From assembly GCF_024297145.1 (NCBI RefSeq), contig NZ_JANCTC010000012.1, forward strand, positions 62,001-126,000: a stretch of DNA of 64,000 nt, in the 5' to 3' direction. The position numbers and the translations under genes are program-made. The DNA is from Mesorhizobium sp. LMG 17147. GTDB taxonomy: Bacteria; Pseudomonadota; Alphaproteobacteria; Rhizobiales; Rhizobiaceae. The notes below the pieces were generated by a model. That model had not been told where the DNA came from and did no database searches. It saw nothing but the letters and a program-made list of their open reading frames with translations. Shown here piece after piece: positions 43,926 to 51,641 of this stretch. Numbering within the stretch: position 1 is the stretch's first letter; every line of letters begins with the position of its first letter.

Positions 43926-44801
43926 GTGCTGCGGAACTTGATCGACATCGGGCCGGCGGGCAGGACGGTATCGCTGCCGCGCGGGCGCCAGCGCCTACAC
44001 ACCATGCCGACAAGCACCGGCTATGAAGTGCGCGAGAACGAGGTCTACGACTGGGATGGGCGCAAGCGCGGCCAGACGCCGTTTACCGTGCTCCAGCATA
44101 CGATCAGCGGCACCGGCCGATTGCGCTACGAGAACCGGAACTACCGTCTGCAAAAGGGCGATACTTTGCTGGTTCTCGTGCCGCACAACCACCGTTACTG
44201 GCTGGCCAAGGGCGAACGCTGGGAGTTCTTCTGGATATCGATGAACGGCGAGGAGGCACTGCGCATCCACAAGTCGATCCTTGCCGCCGTCGGTCCGGTG
44301 CTGCGGCTGCAGCCCTCGACGATCGATCATCTCGCGGATTGCAGCGTACGCCTGATCACGGGCGCGGTCTCGCCGGGAGCCGCCTCGGCCGTCGCCTATG
44401 AAGCCGCCATGGCGCTCTACGACGATGTCTTCGGCTCGCATGCCGTCACCGACGACAAGAGCGCCATGCAGCCGGTCATCGACCACGTCAGGGCCAATCT
44501 CGACAGGCCGCTCCGCGTTGCCGATCTCGCCGAGATCAGCGGCCTGAGCCGCGCGCATTTCTCGCGCTGCTTCGCCGAGAGCGAGGGACTTCCGCCCGCC
44601 GAATTCGTGCTGCAGCAGCGACTGCAGCGCGCGGCGAAGTTGCTGACGAAGGCCGATTTCCTGCCGGTCAAGGAGGTCGCCATCATGTGCGGCTTCGAGG
44701 ATGCCAATTATTTTTCCAAGGTCTTCCGCCGCCTCTACGGCATCAACCCGACTCAGTTCCGCACCAACGGAATGTATGCCAGCCTGGGAACCGCCCGATA
44801 G
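43926..44801 (+). CDS. agpT: AraC-family activator of the alpha-galactoside operon
   Basis: The GTG at 43926 is the preferred start, giving 291 aa; a TTG start at 43836 adds 30 weakly supported codons. The N-terminal half is a cupin-type sugar-sensing domain (ISGTGRLRYENRNYRLQKGDTLLVLVPHNHRYW). The C-terminal 100 residues hold two helix-turn-helix units, including PLRVADLAEISGLSRAHFSRCFAES and VKEVAIMCGFEDANYFSKVFRR. Position opposite agaL1 matches AgpT of S. meliloti, which activates melibiose and raffinose use. Confidence 0.87.
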   Translation: MLRNLIDIGPAGRTVSLPRGRQRLHTMPTSTGYEVRENEVYDWDGRKRGQTPFTVLQHTISGTGRLRYENRNYRLQKGDTLLVLVPHNHRYWLAKGERWEFFWISMNGEEALRIHKSILAAVGPVLRLQPSTIDHLADCSVRLITGAVSPGAASAVAYEAAMALYDDVFGSHAVTDDKSAMQPVIDHVRANLDRPLRVADLAEISGLSRAHFSRCFAESEGLPPAEFVLQQRLQRAAKLLTKADFLPVKEVAIMCGFEDANYFSKVFRRLYGINPTQFRTNGMYASLGTAR

Positions 44802-44930
44802 ATTGGCCCCGCTTGGCATCAGGTGAGGGAACGCTTTTGCTTCCCCTCGGTTTAGGACAAGAGAGCCCGCTCGCCGCTGCCGCACTCCGCTCTGGCGGAG
44901 ATCAGGCCACAGATGTCAGGGGAGTGATCG

Positions 44931-45152
44931 ATGAACAACCCCGATCCGAACAACCCGAATCCACTGCCGGACAATCCCAATCCGGAGCCGGCCCGGCCGC
45001 CTGCCCCGCCGGAGACTCCGCCGGGAGAACCTCCAGGCGTACCCCCGCCCTCGCCGGATCCAATTCCGACGCCGGACCAGGAGCCACTTGGAGTTCCTCC
45101 TGGCACGCCTTCCGAAATTCCTTCGGAGCCGACCTTTCCCGCGACCGCCTGA
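44931..45152 (+). CDS. Small proline-rich protein
   Basis: This 73-aa protein has proline at roughly a third or more of positions, arranged as NPNP, PAPPETPPGEPP and PGTPSEIPSEP repeats. It has no cysteine and no signal peptide. AGGGGAGTGATCG precedes the ATG. Such proteins are predicted to form extended polyproline-II rods. An intrinsically disordered linker or envelope-spanning role is a guess. The 129 bp before it shows no other feature. No function can be assigned. Confidence 0.55.
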   Translation: MNNPDPNNPNPLPDNPNPEPARPPAPPETPPGEPPGVPPPSPDPIPTPDQEPLGVPPGTPSEIPSEPTFPATA

Positions 45153-45293
45153 AGGCGGTCGGAGTGGAGGATAGCAAGGGTGATTTGGCGGAGCGCTCGA
45201 AACGGGTCTTGCCATGGAACGTTTTGCGCTGGCGCTCATTCACCCTTCCATCACGAAGTTCGGCGGCGGGCCCTGCAACCAACGGAGGTTAAA

Positions 45294-45731
45294 ATGAAAG
45301 TTGGCAACTGCATGACAAAGGACGTCGAGATCGCCAGTCCGCAGCAAACCCTGCGCGATGCGGCAGAAATGATGGGTCGCCTCGACGCCGGCGCGATGCC
45401 GGTGGGCGAGAACGATCGGCTTGTCGGCGTGGTAACCGATCGCGACATCGCAATCCGCGGCGTCGCCCAAGGCAAGACACCTGACGCCAAGGTACGGGAA
45501 GTGATGAGCACCGAGGTCAGGTATTGCTTCGAAGACGAAGACGCGGAGGATGTTCTGCGCAACATGGCTGACCTGAAAGTGCGCCGCTTGCCAGTGCTAA
45601 ACCGTGACAAGCGCCTGGTCGGCATCGTTTCGCTGGGTGACCTCGCCACCAACAGCGAGACCACGACAGCAGGTGAAGCGCTGAGCGGCATCTCGCAACC
45701 CGGCGGCGAGCATTCGCAAACGATACACTGA
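45294..45731 (+). CDS. CBS-domain-pair protein
   Basis: This 145-aa protein consists of two tandem CBS motifs: VEIASPQQTLRDAAEMMGRL with MPVGENDRLVGVVTDRDIAIRG, and EVRYCFEDEDAEDVLRNMADL with LPVLNRDKRLVGIVSLGDLA. Pairs of this kind bind adenosyl nucleotides such as AMP and sense energy state. The ATG at 45294 has GGAGG upstream. A possible 27-codon open frame (45214-45297) overlaps the start as ATGA, without a convincing ribosome-binding site of its own. The C-terminal tail is disordered and histidine-ended. Confidence 0.85.
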   Translation: MKVGNCMTKDVEIASPQQTLRDAAEMMGRLDAGAMPVGENDRLVGVVTDRDIAIRGVAQGKTPDAKVREVMSTEVRYCFEDEDAEDVLRNMADLKVRRLPVLNRDKRLVGIVSLGDLATNSETTTAGEALSGISQPGGEHSQTIH

Positions 45732-45844
45732 CGGCGCGCCACCGGCCGGCCTTTGCACGACCGAACCGCCGGCTTGATAGACGCCGGGTCTGCCGGCGAA
45801 ACAGTTCAGAGGCGAATTGGACTCAACCCGACGAGGAGCGAGCG

Positions 45845-46771
45845 ATGATTACTATGAAGGCCGTCCGTATCCACGAATTTGGTGGACCGGAGGTTCTTTC
45901 GCTGGACGCGGTTCCGTTGCCTCAGCCGCATGACGACGAGGTCACGCTCAAGGTCTACGCGGCAAGCGTCAATCCCGTCGACTACAAGGTTCGCGAGGGC
46001 TCCTCGGGCGCGGATCTGCCCGTCACGCTCGGCCGCGACGTGTCCGGCGTGGTGGAACTGTGCGGCACGCGAGCCCATACGCTGAAGAAGGGCGATCCGC
46101 TATATGCCATGCTCGGCAACGACCGCGGCGGCAACGCCGAATATGTCGTCATCAAGGCAACGGAGGCGGCGGCGAAGCCGCAACGCTTAAGCCACGCAGA
46201 AGCCGCCGCGGTGCCACTTGCGGGCCTTACCGCGTGGCAAGGCCTTTTCGATCACGGCGGCCTCAAATCCGGGCAGCGGGTCCTTATCCATGGCGGCGCC
46301 GGCGGCGTCGGTCATCTGGCGGTGCAGTTCGCAAAGGCCGCGGGCGCGTTTGTCGCGACGACCGTGTCCGCGCAGGATTTCGATTTCGTTCGCGGGCTTG
46401 GCGCCGACCAGGCGGTCGACTACAAGAACCAGCGCTTCGAGGAGGTTGTCGAGGACGTCGACCTTGTCTTCGACCTGGTAGCGGGTGAAACACAGGACCG
46501 CTCGTGGGACGCGCTCAAGCCCGGCGGGACACTCGTCTCAACGCTTTCCGAACCGTCGGCGGAGAAGGCCCGCCTGCGTCGGGCTCGCGGCGTTTCTTAT
46601 TTGACCACGCCGAACGCGGCGCAGCTTGCCGAGATCAGCCGCCTCATCGACGCCGGGAAGGTCAGGCCATTCGTGCAGGCAGTCTATCCTCTTGAGGAAG
46701 TCGCCAGGGCCGAGGAACAGCTCGAGAAGCAGCACACGCGCGGCAAGATTGTGCTTCAGGTAGCTGCCTGA
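45845..46771 (+). CDS. NADP-dependent quinone-oxidoreductase-like (MDR superfamily)
   Basis: This 308-aa medium-chain reductase lacks the structural zinc cysteine lobe. MKAVRIHEFGGPEVLSLDAVPLP and VYAASVNPVDYKVREG open the catalytic domain. LIHGGAGGVGHLAVQFAKAAGAFVATTVS is the NADPH-binding fold, and the C-terminus (HTRGKIVLQV) is the family end. Family members reduce quinones or enones. A good GAGGAGCG ribosome-binding site lies before the ATG. It stands alone or follows the CBS gene by 113 bp. Confidence 0.85.
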   Translation: MITMKAVRIHEFGGPEVLSLDAVPLPQPHDDEVTLKVYAASVNPVDYKVREGSSGADLPVTLGRDVSGVVELCGTRAHTLKKGDPLYAMLGNDRGGNAEYVVIKATEAAAKPQRLSHAEAAAVPLAGLTAWQGLFDHGGLKSGQRVLIHGGAGGVGHLAVQFAKAAGAFVATTVSAQDFDFVRGLGADQAVDYKNQRFEEVVEDVDLVFDLVAGETQDRSWDALKPGGTLVSTLSEPSAEKARLRRARGVSYLTTPNAAQLAEISRLIDAGKVRPFVQAVYPLEEVARAEEQLEKQHTRGKIVLQVAA

Positions 46772-47131
46772 GCACTCGCCGAACAACAGGCCGCAGGCGA
46801 GTTTGCGGAGCGCTCGGACACAGGCCGTTTTCTGCTGTCCAGAAGCCCGGCGGCCGAGAGTTTGACACAGGACGGCCCGCCGGGCCTGGCCGGCTTAGGC
46901 AGATGCCGGTTGAAGCAGCATGCGCCGGGTTTGCCGGGATGCGCAAATCAAACAAATCAAGGAGATGCAACGGATTGTGAGGCACGTCGCGACGACGCCG
47001 TCGCACGGGCCGCCGTCAGTTAACTGCAAAGCGAAGGGCACAGCGTTTACCGACAGGGGGCTAGGTTCCTACCGGCCGCAAGCCGCAAAAAACCGCTTCA
47101 AACTGTCGGAAACCGGCGATAGGTTCGAACC
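46772..47131. other. 360-bp intergenic region
   Basis: A weak inverted repeat, ACTCGCC (46774-46780)/GGCGAGT (46796-46802), follows the oxidoreductase gene and could end its transcript; T residues after it are few. No convincing gene was found here. An AAGGAG-ATG at 46965 opens a frame that runs into the next gene in another phase and has no recognisable protein content. The promoter of the cNMP/reductase fusion must lie within this region, but no clear -35/-10 was identified. Confidence 0.5.
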
Positions 47132-48823
47132 ATGTCTCAACCCGCCAATCCGATCTCCATTGCCCGTCGCGATCAGATGTTTCCAGTGCTGGCTGAGGCG
47201 GACCTGGACCGCATCAGCCGTTTCGGCGAATCCGTGTCCTATGCCGCAGGCGAACAGATCGTCACAGCCGGCGAGCTGGCGCCCGGTCTGATCGTTGTCC
47301 TGTCCGGCAAGGTGGATATCCTTCAGGGCGGCAGCTTCGGCCGGCGCGAAACGATCGTCACGCATGGTGCGGGCAATTTCGTCGGCGAGTTGGCGCAGCT
47401 TTCAGCCCGCCCCTCACTGGTGGATGTGGAGGCGGTCGAGCCGGTCGAGGCGCTCGTCATCCCCTCGCAAAGGCTGAGGGACCTGATGGTCCAGGAAGCA
47501 AACCTCGGCGAGCGCATCATGCGGGCGCTGATCCTGCGCCGTGTCGGCCTGCTCGAGAGCGGCACAGCCGGCCCGATCATTGTCGGACCGGTCGACAGCG
47601 GCGACGTGTTGAGGCTGCAAGGTTTTCTGGCTCGCAGCGGTCAGCCGCATCGCGTTCTCGATTCGGCTGCCGATCCCTGCGCCAGGACCCTGATCGAACG
47701 CTTCCATGTCGATATCCACCATTTGCCGATCGTGCTTTGTCCAAACGGCAAGCTGCTGCTCAATCCCGGAGAGAACGAGCTTGCCCGCTGCATCGGCTTG
47801 GTGAGGCCGATCGACGCCGGCAAGCTGTACGACGTGGCCATTGTCGGCGCCGGACCGGCCGGCCTCGCGGCGGCCGTCTACGCGGCTTCCGAAGGGTTGT
47901 CGACGATCGTGCTCGATTGCCGTGCCTTCGGCGGACAGGCGGGTGCCTCCTCGCGCATCGAGAACTACCTCGGTTTTCCGACCGGCATTTCGGGAATGGC
48001 GCTGATGGCGCGCGCTTACAACCAGGCGCAGAAATTCGGCGTCGAGATGGTGATACCGGACGAGGCGAAACTGCTGGGCAGCGCAAGCGACACGTCCGGT
48101 GCCCACTACACGCTCGCCGTCGGCGGCGGGGAGACCGTGCGGGCACGGTCGGTGGTGATCGCCAGCGGAGCGCGCTATCGCCGCCTCGACATGGCAAACC
48201 TGGCGCAATTCGAGGGAACCTCCGTGCATTACTGGGCTTCGCCGATCGAAGCGCGGCTTTGCGCCGGGCAAGAGGTAGCCCTGGTCGGCGCCGGCAATTC
48301 GGCTGGACAGGCTGCTGTCTATTTGGCGGCGCATGTGAAGAAGGTATGGCTGCTGGCGCGCGGCAGCAGCCTGGATGCGAGCATGTCGCGCTATCTGGTG
48401 GAGCGCGTCAGGGCACAGCCGAACATCGAAGTGCTGCCTGAGACGCAGATCACGGCGCTGGAAGGCCCCGACGGCAATCTTGGCAAAGTGCGCTGGCGCA
48501 ACCGCGACACCGAGACAACACGTCCGATCCGCCACCTCTTCCTGTTCATCGGCGCCGATCCGAACACCGACTGGCTGGCGCAATGCGGCGTGGCGTTGGA
48601 CACGAAGGGTTTCGTTCGCACCGGGCCTGACATTGGCCAGAAACGTGGTGCACTGGAGACGAACCGAGGCGGCGTGTTCGCCATCGGCGACGTGCGCTCC
48701 GGCTCGATCAAGCGCGTCGCCGCTGCCGTCGGCGAAGGCGCCCAGGTGGTTGCGGCGCTGCATGCATATCTCGCGCGAAACGGCAGCCTAGCCGTGGCGC
48801 CACAATTGGTCAGGAGCGTATGA
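47132..48823 (+). CDS. Cyclic-nucleotide-binding/thioredoxin-reductase-like fusion protein
   Basis: This 563-aa protein has three parts. Residues about 1-140 are a cNMP-binding domain (GELAPGLIVVLSGKVDIL, GAGNFVGELAQLSARP). About 150-230 is a thioredoxin-like module (GDVLRLQGFLARSGQPHRVLD) with no CxxC. From about 238 there is a TrxR-type FAD/NAD(P) core (YDVAIVGAGPAGLAAAVYAASEG, FGGQAGASSRIENYLGFP, VALVGAGNSAGQAAVYLA, GVFAIGDVR). The catalytic CxxC of thioredoxin reductase is absent between HYWASP and IEARLC, so it cannot reduce thioredoxin in the usual way. Second-messenger-gated electron transfer is the likely theme. Its stop overlaps the zinc-finger gene as ATGA. Confidence 0.85.
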   Translation: MSQPANPISIARRDQMFPVLAEADLDRISRFGESVSYAAGEQIVTAGELAPGLIVVLSGKVDILQGGSFGRRETIVTHGAGNFVGELAQLSARPSLVDVEAVEPVEALVIPSQRLRDLMVQEANLGERIMRALILRRVGLLESGTAGPIIVGPVDSGDVLRLQGFLARSGQPHRVLDSAADPCARTLIERFHVDIHHLPIVLCPNGKLLLNPGENELARCIGLVRPIDAGKLYDVAIVGAGPAGLAAAVYAASEGLSTIVLDCRAFGGQAGASSRIENYLGFPTGISGMALMARAYNQAQKFGVEMVIPDEAKLLGSASDTSGAHYTLAVGGGETVRARSVVIASGARYRRLDMANLAQFEGTSVHYWASPIEARLCAGQEVALVGAGNSAGQAAVYLAAHVKKVWLLARGSSLDASMSRYLVERVRAQPNIEVLPETQITALEGPDGNLGKVRWRNRDTETTRPIRHLFLFIGADPNTDWLAQCGVALDTKGFVRTGPDIGQKRGALETNRGGVFAIGDVRSGSIKRVAAAVGEGAQVVAALHAYLARNGSLAVAPQLVRSV

Positions 48824-49131
48824 TGGCAGACGAATGCAGGCACGCCGGGGACGTTCGCGACGTGACGCCGAGCGCGCTCGGCTGCGAGGAATGCCTGAAG
48901 AGCGGTTCGCAGTGGGTGCATCTGCGGCTCTGCCGCACATGCGGTCACGTTGGCTGCTGCGACGACTCGCCCAACCGTCATGCCACCAAGCATTTTCGGG
49001 CAACCGGCCATCCTGTCATCGAAGGCTACGATCCGCCGGAAGGCTGGGGATGGTGCTACATCGACGAAATCTTCCTCGACCTCGGCGACCGCACCACGCC
49101 GCAAAACGGACCGATACCGCGCTTCATTTGA
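48820..49131 (+). CDS. UBP-type zinc-finger protein
   Basis: This 103-aa protein has the ZnF-UBP arrangement: CRHAGDV, then CEECL, CRTCGHVGCCD, RHATKHFRATGHPVIEG and WCYIDE. The cysteines and histidines are in the order that binds three zinc ions in ubiquitin-protease ZnF-UBP folds, although bacteria lack ubiquitin. It overlaps the upstream fusion gene by four bases (ATGA). The pairing suggests that the finger serves as an adaptor or redox partner of the flavoprotein; this is inference. Confidence 0.85.
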   Translation: MMADECRHAGDVRDVTPSALGCEECLKSGSQWVHLRLCRTCGHVGCCDDSPNRHATKHFRATGHPVIEGYDPPEGWGWCYIDEIFLDLGDRTTPQNGPIPRFI

Positions 49132-49154
49132 GCTTTTTTGCCAGCGGGCCGCTC

Positions 49155-49215
49155 GAGCAATTCCAGAAAAAGTGTGAACGGTTTTTGTCCGCAATTGCGT
49201 CAAAAAGGATGGAGC
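49155..49215. repeat. Rhizobial short intergenic repeat, degenerate
   Basis: GAGCAATTCCAGAAAAAG, then GTGAACGGTTTTTGTCC and GCAATTGCGTCAAAAAGG, follow the layout of a repeat common between rhizobial genes, known to me from memory. GCAATT copies at 49157 and 49191 are in partial inverted symmetry. It lies between two convergent genes and may also help to end transcription. Confidence 0.45.
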
Positions 49216-49242
49216 TGTTCGGCGTTTCCGTGAAGAACCGTT

Positions 49243-50412
49243 CTAGTCCAGGGCTGCGTCGGGTGGAGGGGGGGTATCACGTCCCTCTGGTGGTGCCGAT
49301 GACCGCTCGCGCATTTGCCTGACGGTCTGGAGGACACGATCGGCAAGAGATGCAAGCGCACCCTGTGCCGTGCGCGTCCCGATGACGGATTCCAACGTAA
49401 CCGCCTGCGTTGAGAATTTGTGTTTGAACGACTCTGCTCCACAGAGGAAATCGACCATGCTCAAGCCGTGATCGATCGACCACTGCACGTAATCCATCAA
49501 CAGGATCACACCCGGCGACGCCCGGGCGAAATCCGGATCGAATGTCGTCACGAAGGCCATCATTACGTCGTGCTGGACGAAGTTGATCGACACCGCGACC
49601 ATCACGCCATTGCATTCGAGGACGAAGATATGCAGCACGCCGGCGCGAGCCAACGCATCGACGAGCGCGGCGAGTACCGGCACGCCCTCTTCGAACAGGT
49701 CTGACTCACGCATGCGCTCGGTCAGCCATTTCCGCTTCAAGGCCGCGAGGCGCTCCAGTACCGGTTGCAGCGGCTCGTCGGGGGCAAGCAGGCGAAATCT
49801 CACCTCTCCGGTTTCTTCCAGCGCTTTGATGCCGCGCCGATAGTTCTGGCGCGTCTTTTTCGACTGGTCCGCGAACCATGCCGCTCCGCTTTCCCATTGT
49901 CCGGCAACGCGATAGCTGACTTCCGTTCGGTGAAAGTGACGAAGCCTGATGCCGCCGAAAGCTCCCGGCGTGAAAATTTTGCGGGCCGCCGCATCCGGCG
50001 AGAGACGACTGATCAAGGCAAGATCGAAGCCGCCTGCATCGCAGAGTTGGGTCCATAGCTCCTGCAACGCCGATAACGAGCATTCTGGAGCAACGAGAAT
50101 ATCCCCATAGTCGGTATAGCTGCCGGCCGCCCATTCGAGAAACCGCAGCCCCCTGCGCCTGCCGATCGCCAGCGGAACGACGGCAACGAGTTTCTCGCCC
50201 TTCCAGACCAGGCCGATCCGCAACGCACGCTGGTCACGGCGTTGTACGGTACTCCACCATGCCGAAATCCAGGCATGGCTTTGAAAGATCAGCCCGTCGG
50301 TACGATGCCAAAGGTCCATCCAAGCGGCTTCGACCGCAGCCAGGCGATCCGCCGACCGGACGATTTCCAGGCGCTCCGCGCCTAGGACGTCGATGGAAAC
50401 AACAGTGTTCAT
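49243..50412 (-). CDS. GNAT/FemAB-like acyltransferase (CelD/BcsL family)
   Basis: This 389-aa protein has two GNAT-like lobes of the CelD family. LIFQSHAWISAWWSTVQRRDQ and YTDYGDILVAPECS lie in the first; FADQSKKTRQNYRRGIKALEETGEVRFR and MVDFLCGAESFKHKF in the second. Relatives act in cellulose and exopolysaccharide loci, perhaps by acylating sugars. The C-terminal tail is proline-rich (APPEGRDTPPPPDAA). It overlaps the hydroxylase gene by 4 bp (ATGA), so the two are probably one functional unit. Confidence 0.8.
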   Translation of the reverse strand: MNTVVSIDVLGAERLEIVRSADRLAAVEAAWMDLWHRTDGLIFQSHAWISAWWSTVQRRDQRALRIGLVWKGEKLVAVVPLAIGRRRGLRFLEWAAGSYTDYGDILVAPECSLSALQELWTQLCDAGGFDLALISRLSPDAAARKIFTPGAFGGIRLRHFHRTEVSYRVAGQWESGAAWFADQSKKTRQNYRRGIKALEETGEVRFRLLAPDEPLQPVLERLAALKRKWLTERMRESDLFEEGVPVLAALVDALARAGVLHIFVLECNGVMVAVSINFVQHDVMMAFVTTFDPDFARASPGVILLMDYVQWSIDHGLSMVDFLCGAESFKHKFSTQAVTLESVIGTRTAQGALASLADRVLQTVRQMRERSSAPPEGRDTPPPPDAALD

Positions 50413-51404
50413 GAAGGAGAACTGTCCTGTGGCTGCGCGACTACATTGGGCCGCCTGTGAAACAGTCGCATGACATGCCTTGCCATCTTCTTGAGCGGCA
50501 GGATGTAGAGCCCAAAGAGCGACTGATAATCGCGCACATCGCGATCGATCAGGCCAAATTTCAGGTCTTCATCCGGTTCCGGGACAAATTGCGTTCCGAA
50601 CAGACGATCCCAGAACGAAAAAAGCAGGCCGAAATTCTTGTCATAATGACGAGGGTCGATGCTGTGATGCACCTGGTGCCAGTGCGGACACAGAATGATG
50701 TTGTTCAACGGGCCGAACGAGATCTTGAGATGCGTATGACGAACAAAGTCCATCATCAGGATGTTACGGATGACGTAGACGTTGATGCCGAAGATAGCGA
50801 CCTCTACCGGATCGAGTGCGATCAGGCTCCAGATGCCGAAGCAGATGCCCGGAATGACGCCATCCCACATGCGGTTCATCAGATCGTCCAGCGGATGAAC
50901 CCGGTCCTTGGTGATCCCCACCATCACTTCGGCCGAATGATGTACCTTGTGCAATTCCCACAGGAACGGGAAACGGTGCTGGGCGACGTGGTAGAGGTAG
51001 TATGAGATATCATAGGCGACCAGCATGGTTGCGGTGAAGATGACGATCGTCACTGGTCCCGCCGGGCCGCCGAGAAGCGGCGCGTGGATGTTAAGGAGCC
51101 AGCCGATTGCCTCGCGTGTGCCATAGCCCATGGCGACGACGAAGGTGACGCCGGCAGGAATAAGCAGGAAAGGCATCATCGCCCGTTTCGTGATCCAGAA
51201 CAGGGCGTCGGCTCGCGCCGACGGGTGCAGGATGACTTCCTGGGGGAAGGCGAAGTCGAAAAAATCCCTGAGAGACTTATGTTCGGCAGTTCGCCAGTAG
51301 GCGACCACCGCGCTGCCCAGTGCGGTGAGGAGAAGCAGGCCGAGCGTGGTCAGATTGACGTTCGACAGCTTTTCCACAATCGCTCTGGCAAATTCGGAAA
51401 ACAT
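50409..51404 (-). CDS. Sterol desaturase/fatty acid hydroxylase-family membrane protein
   Basis: This 331-aa protein has four to six hydrophobic helices and the eight-histidine pattern of di-iron membrane hydroxylases: YLYHVAQHRF, LHKVHHSAE, VRHTHLKIS and CPHWHQVHHSID. The start is the ATG at 51404; a 29-residue upstream extension is unsupported. It uses O2 to hydroxylate or desaturate a lipid or isoprenoid chain. Coupling to the CelD-type acyltransferase inside a polysaccharide locus suggests a lipid anchor or acyl decoration, which is inference. The 237 bp upstream of it (51405-51641) holds no further gene. Confidence 0.85.
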   Translation of the reverse strand: MFSEFARAIVEKLSNVNLTTLGLLLLTALGSAVVAYWRTAEHKSLRDFFDFAFPQEVILHPSARADALFWITKRAMMPFLLIPAGVTFVVAMGYGTREAIGWLLNIHAPLLGGPAGPVTIVIFTATMLVAYDISYYLYHVAQHRFPFLWELHKVHHSAEVMVGITKDRVHPLDDLMNRMWDGVIPGICFGIWSLIALDPVEVAIFGINVYVIRNILMMDFVRHTHLKISFGPLNNIILCPHWHQVHHSIDPRHYDKNFGLLFSFWDRLFGTQFVPEPDEDLKFGLIDRDVRDYQSLFGLYILPLKKMARHVMRLFHRRPNVVAQPQDSSPS

Positions 51405-51641
51405 CGTTGCAGCGGCTCCTGGTCGTAAGAAGGCAGTCTGGGGTCGTACGAAGGCGATCTGGCGAATAGCAAAGCACAAAATTCCCGCCAAACCCGCTAC
51501 GCCGCCTGCAACCAGTGGCTGTTGCGGACGCAGCGGGCAAAGCAGGCTGGATGGTGCGAGACTAGCAGATCAACGGTAACGAAACCGCTAAATGTCCAAA
51601 CGTAATTAATGTCGAATACGGCTGGAACTCGCCCGGCAACT

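Noticed and set aside
46965..47291. AAGGAG-ATG frame within the gap before the cNMP/reductase fusion
   Set aside because: It overlaps the start of the fusion gene in another phase and shows no recognisable protein motif despite a good ribosome-binding sequence.
47132..48823. Call as ordinary thioredoxin reductase TrxB
   Set aside because: The catalytic CxxC is absent and there are extra N-terminal cNMP and thioredoxin-like modules.
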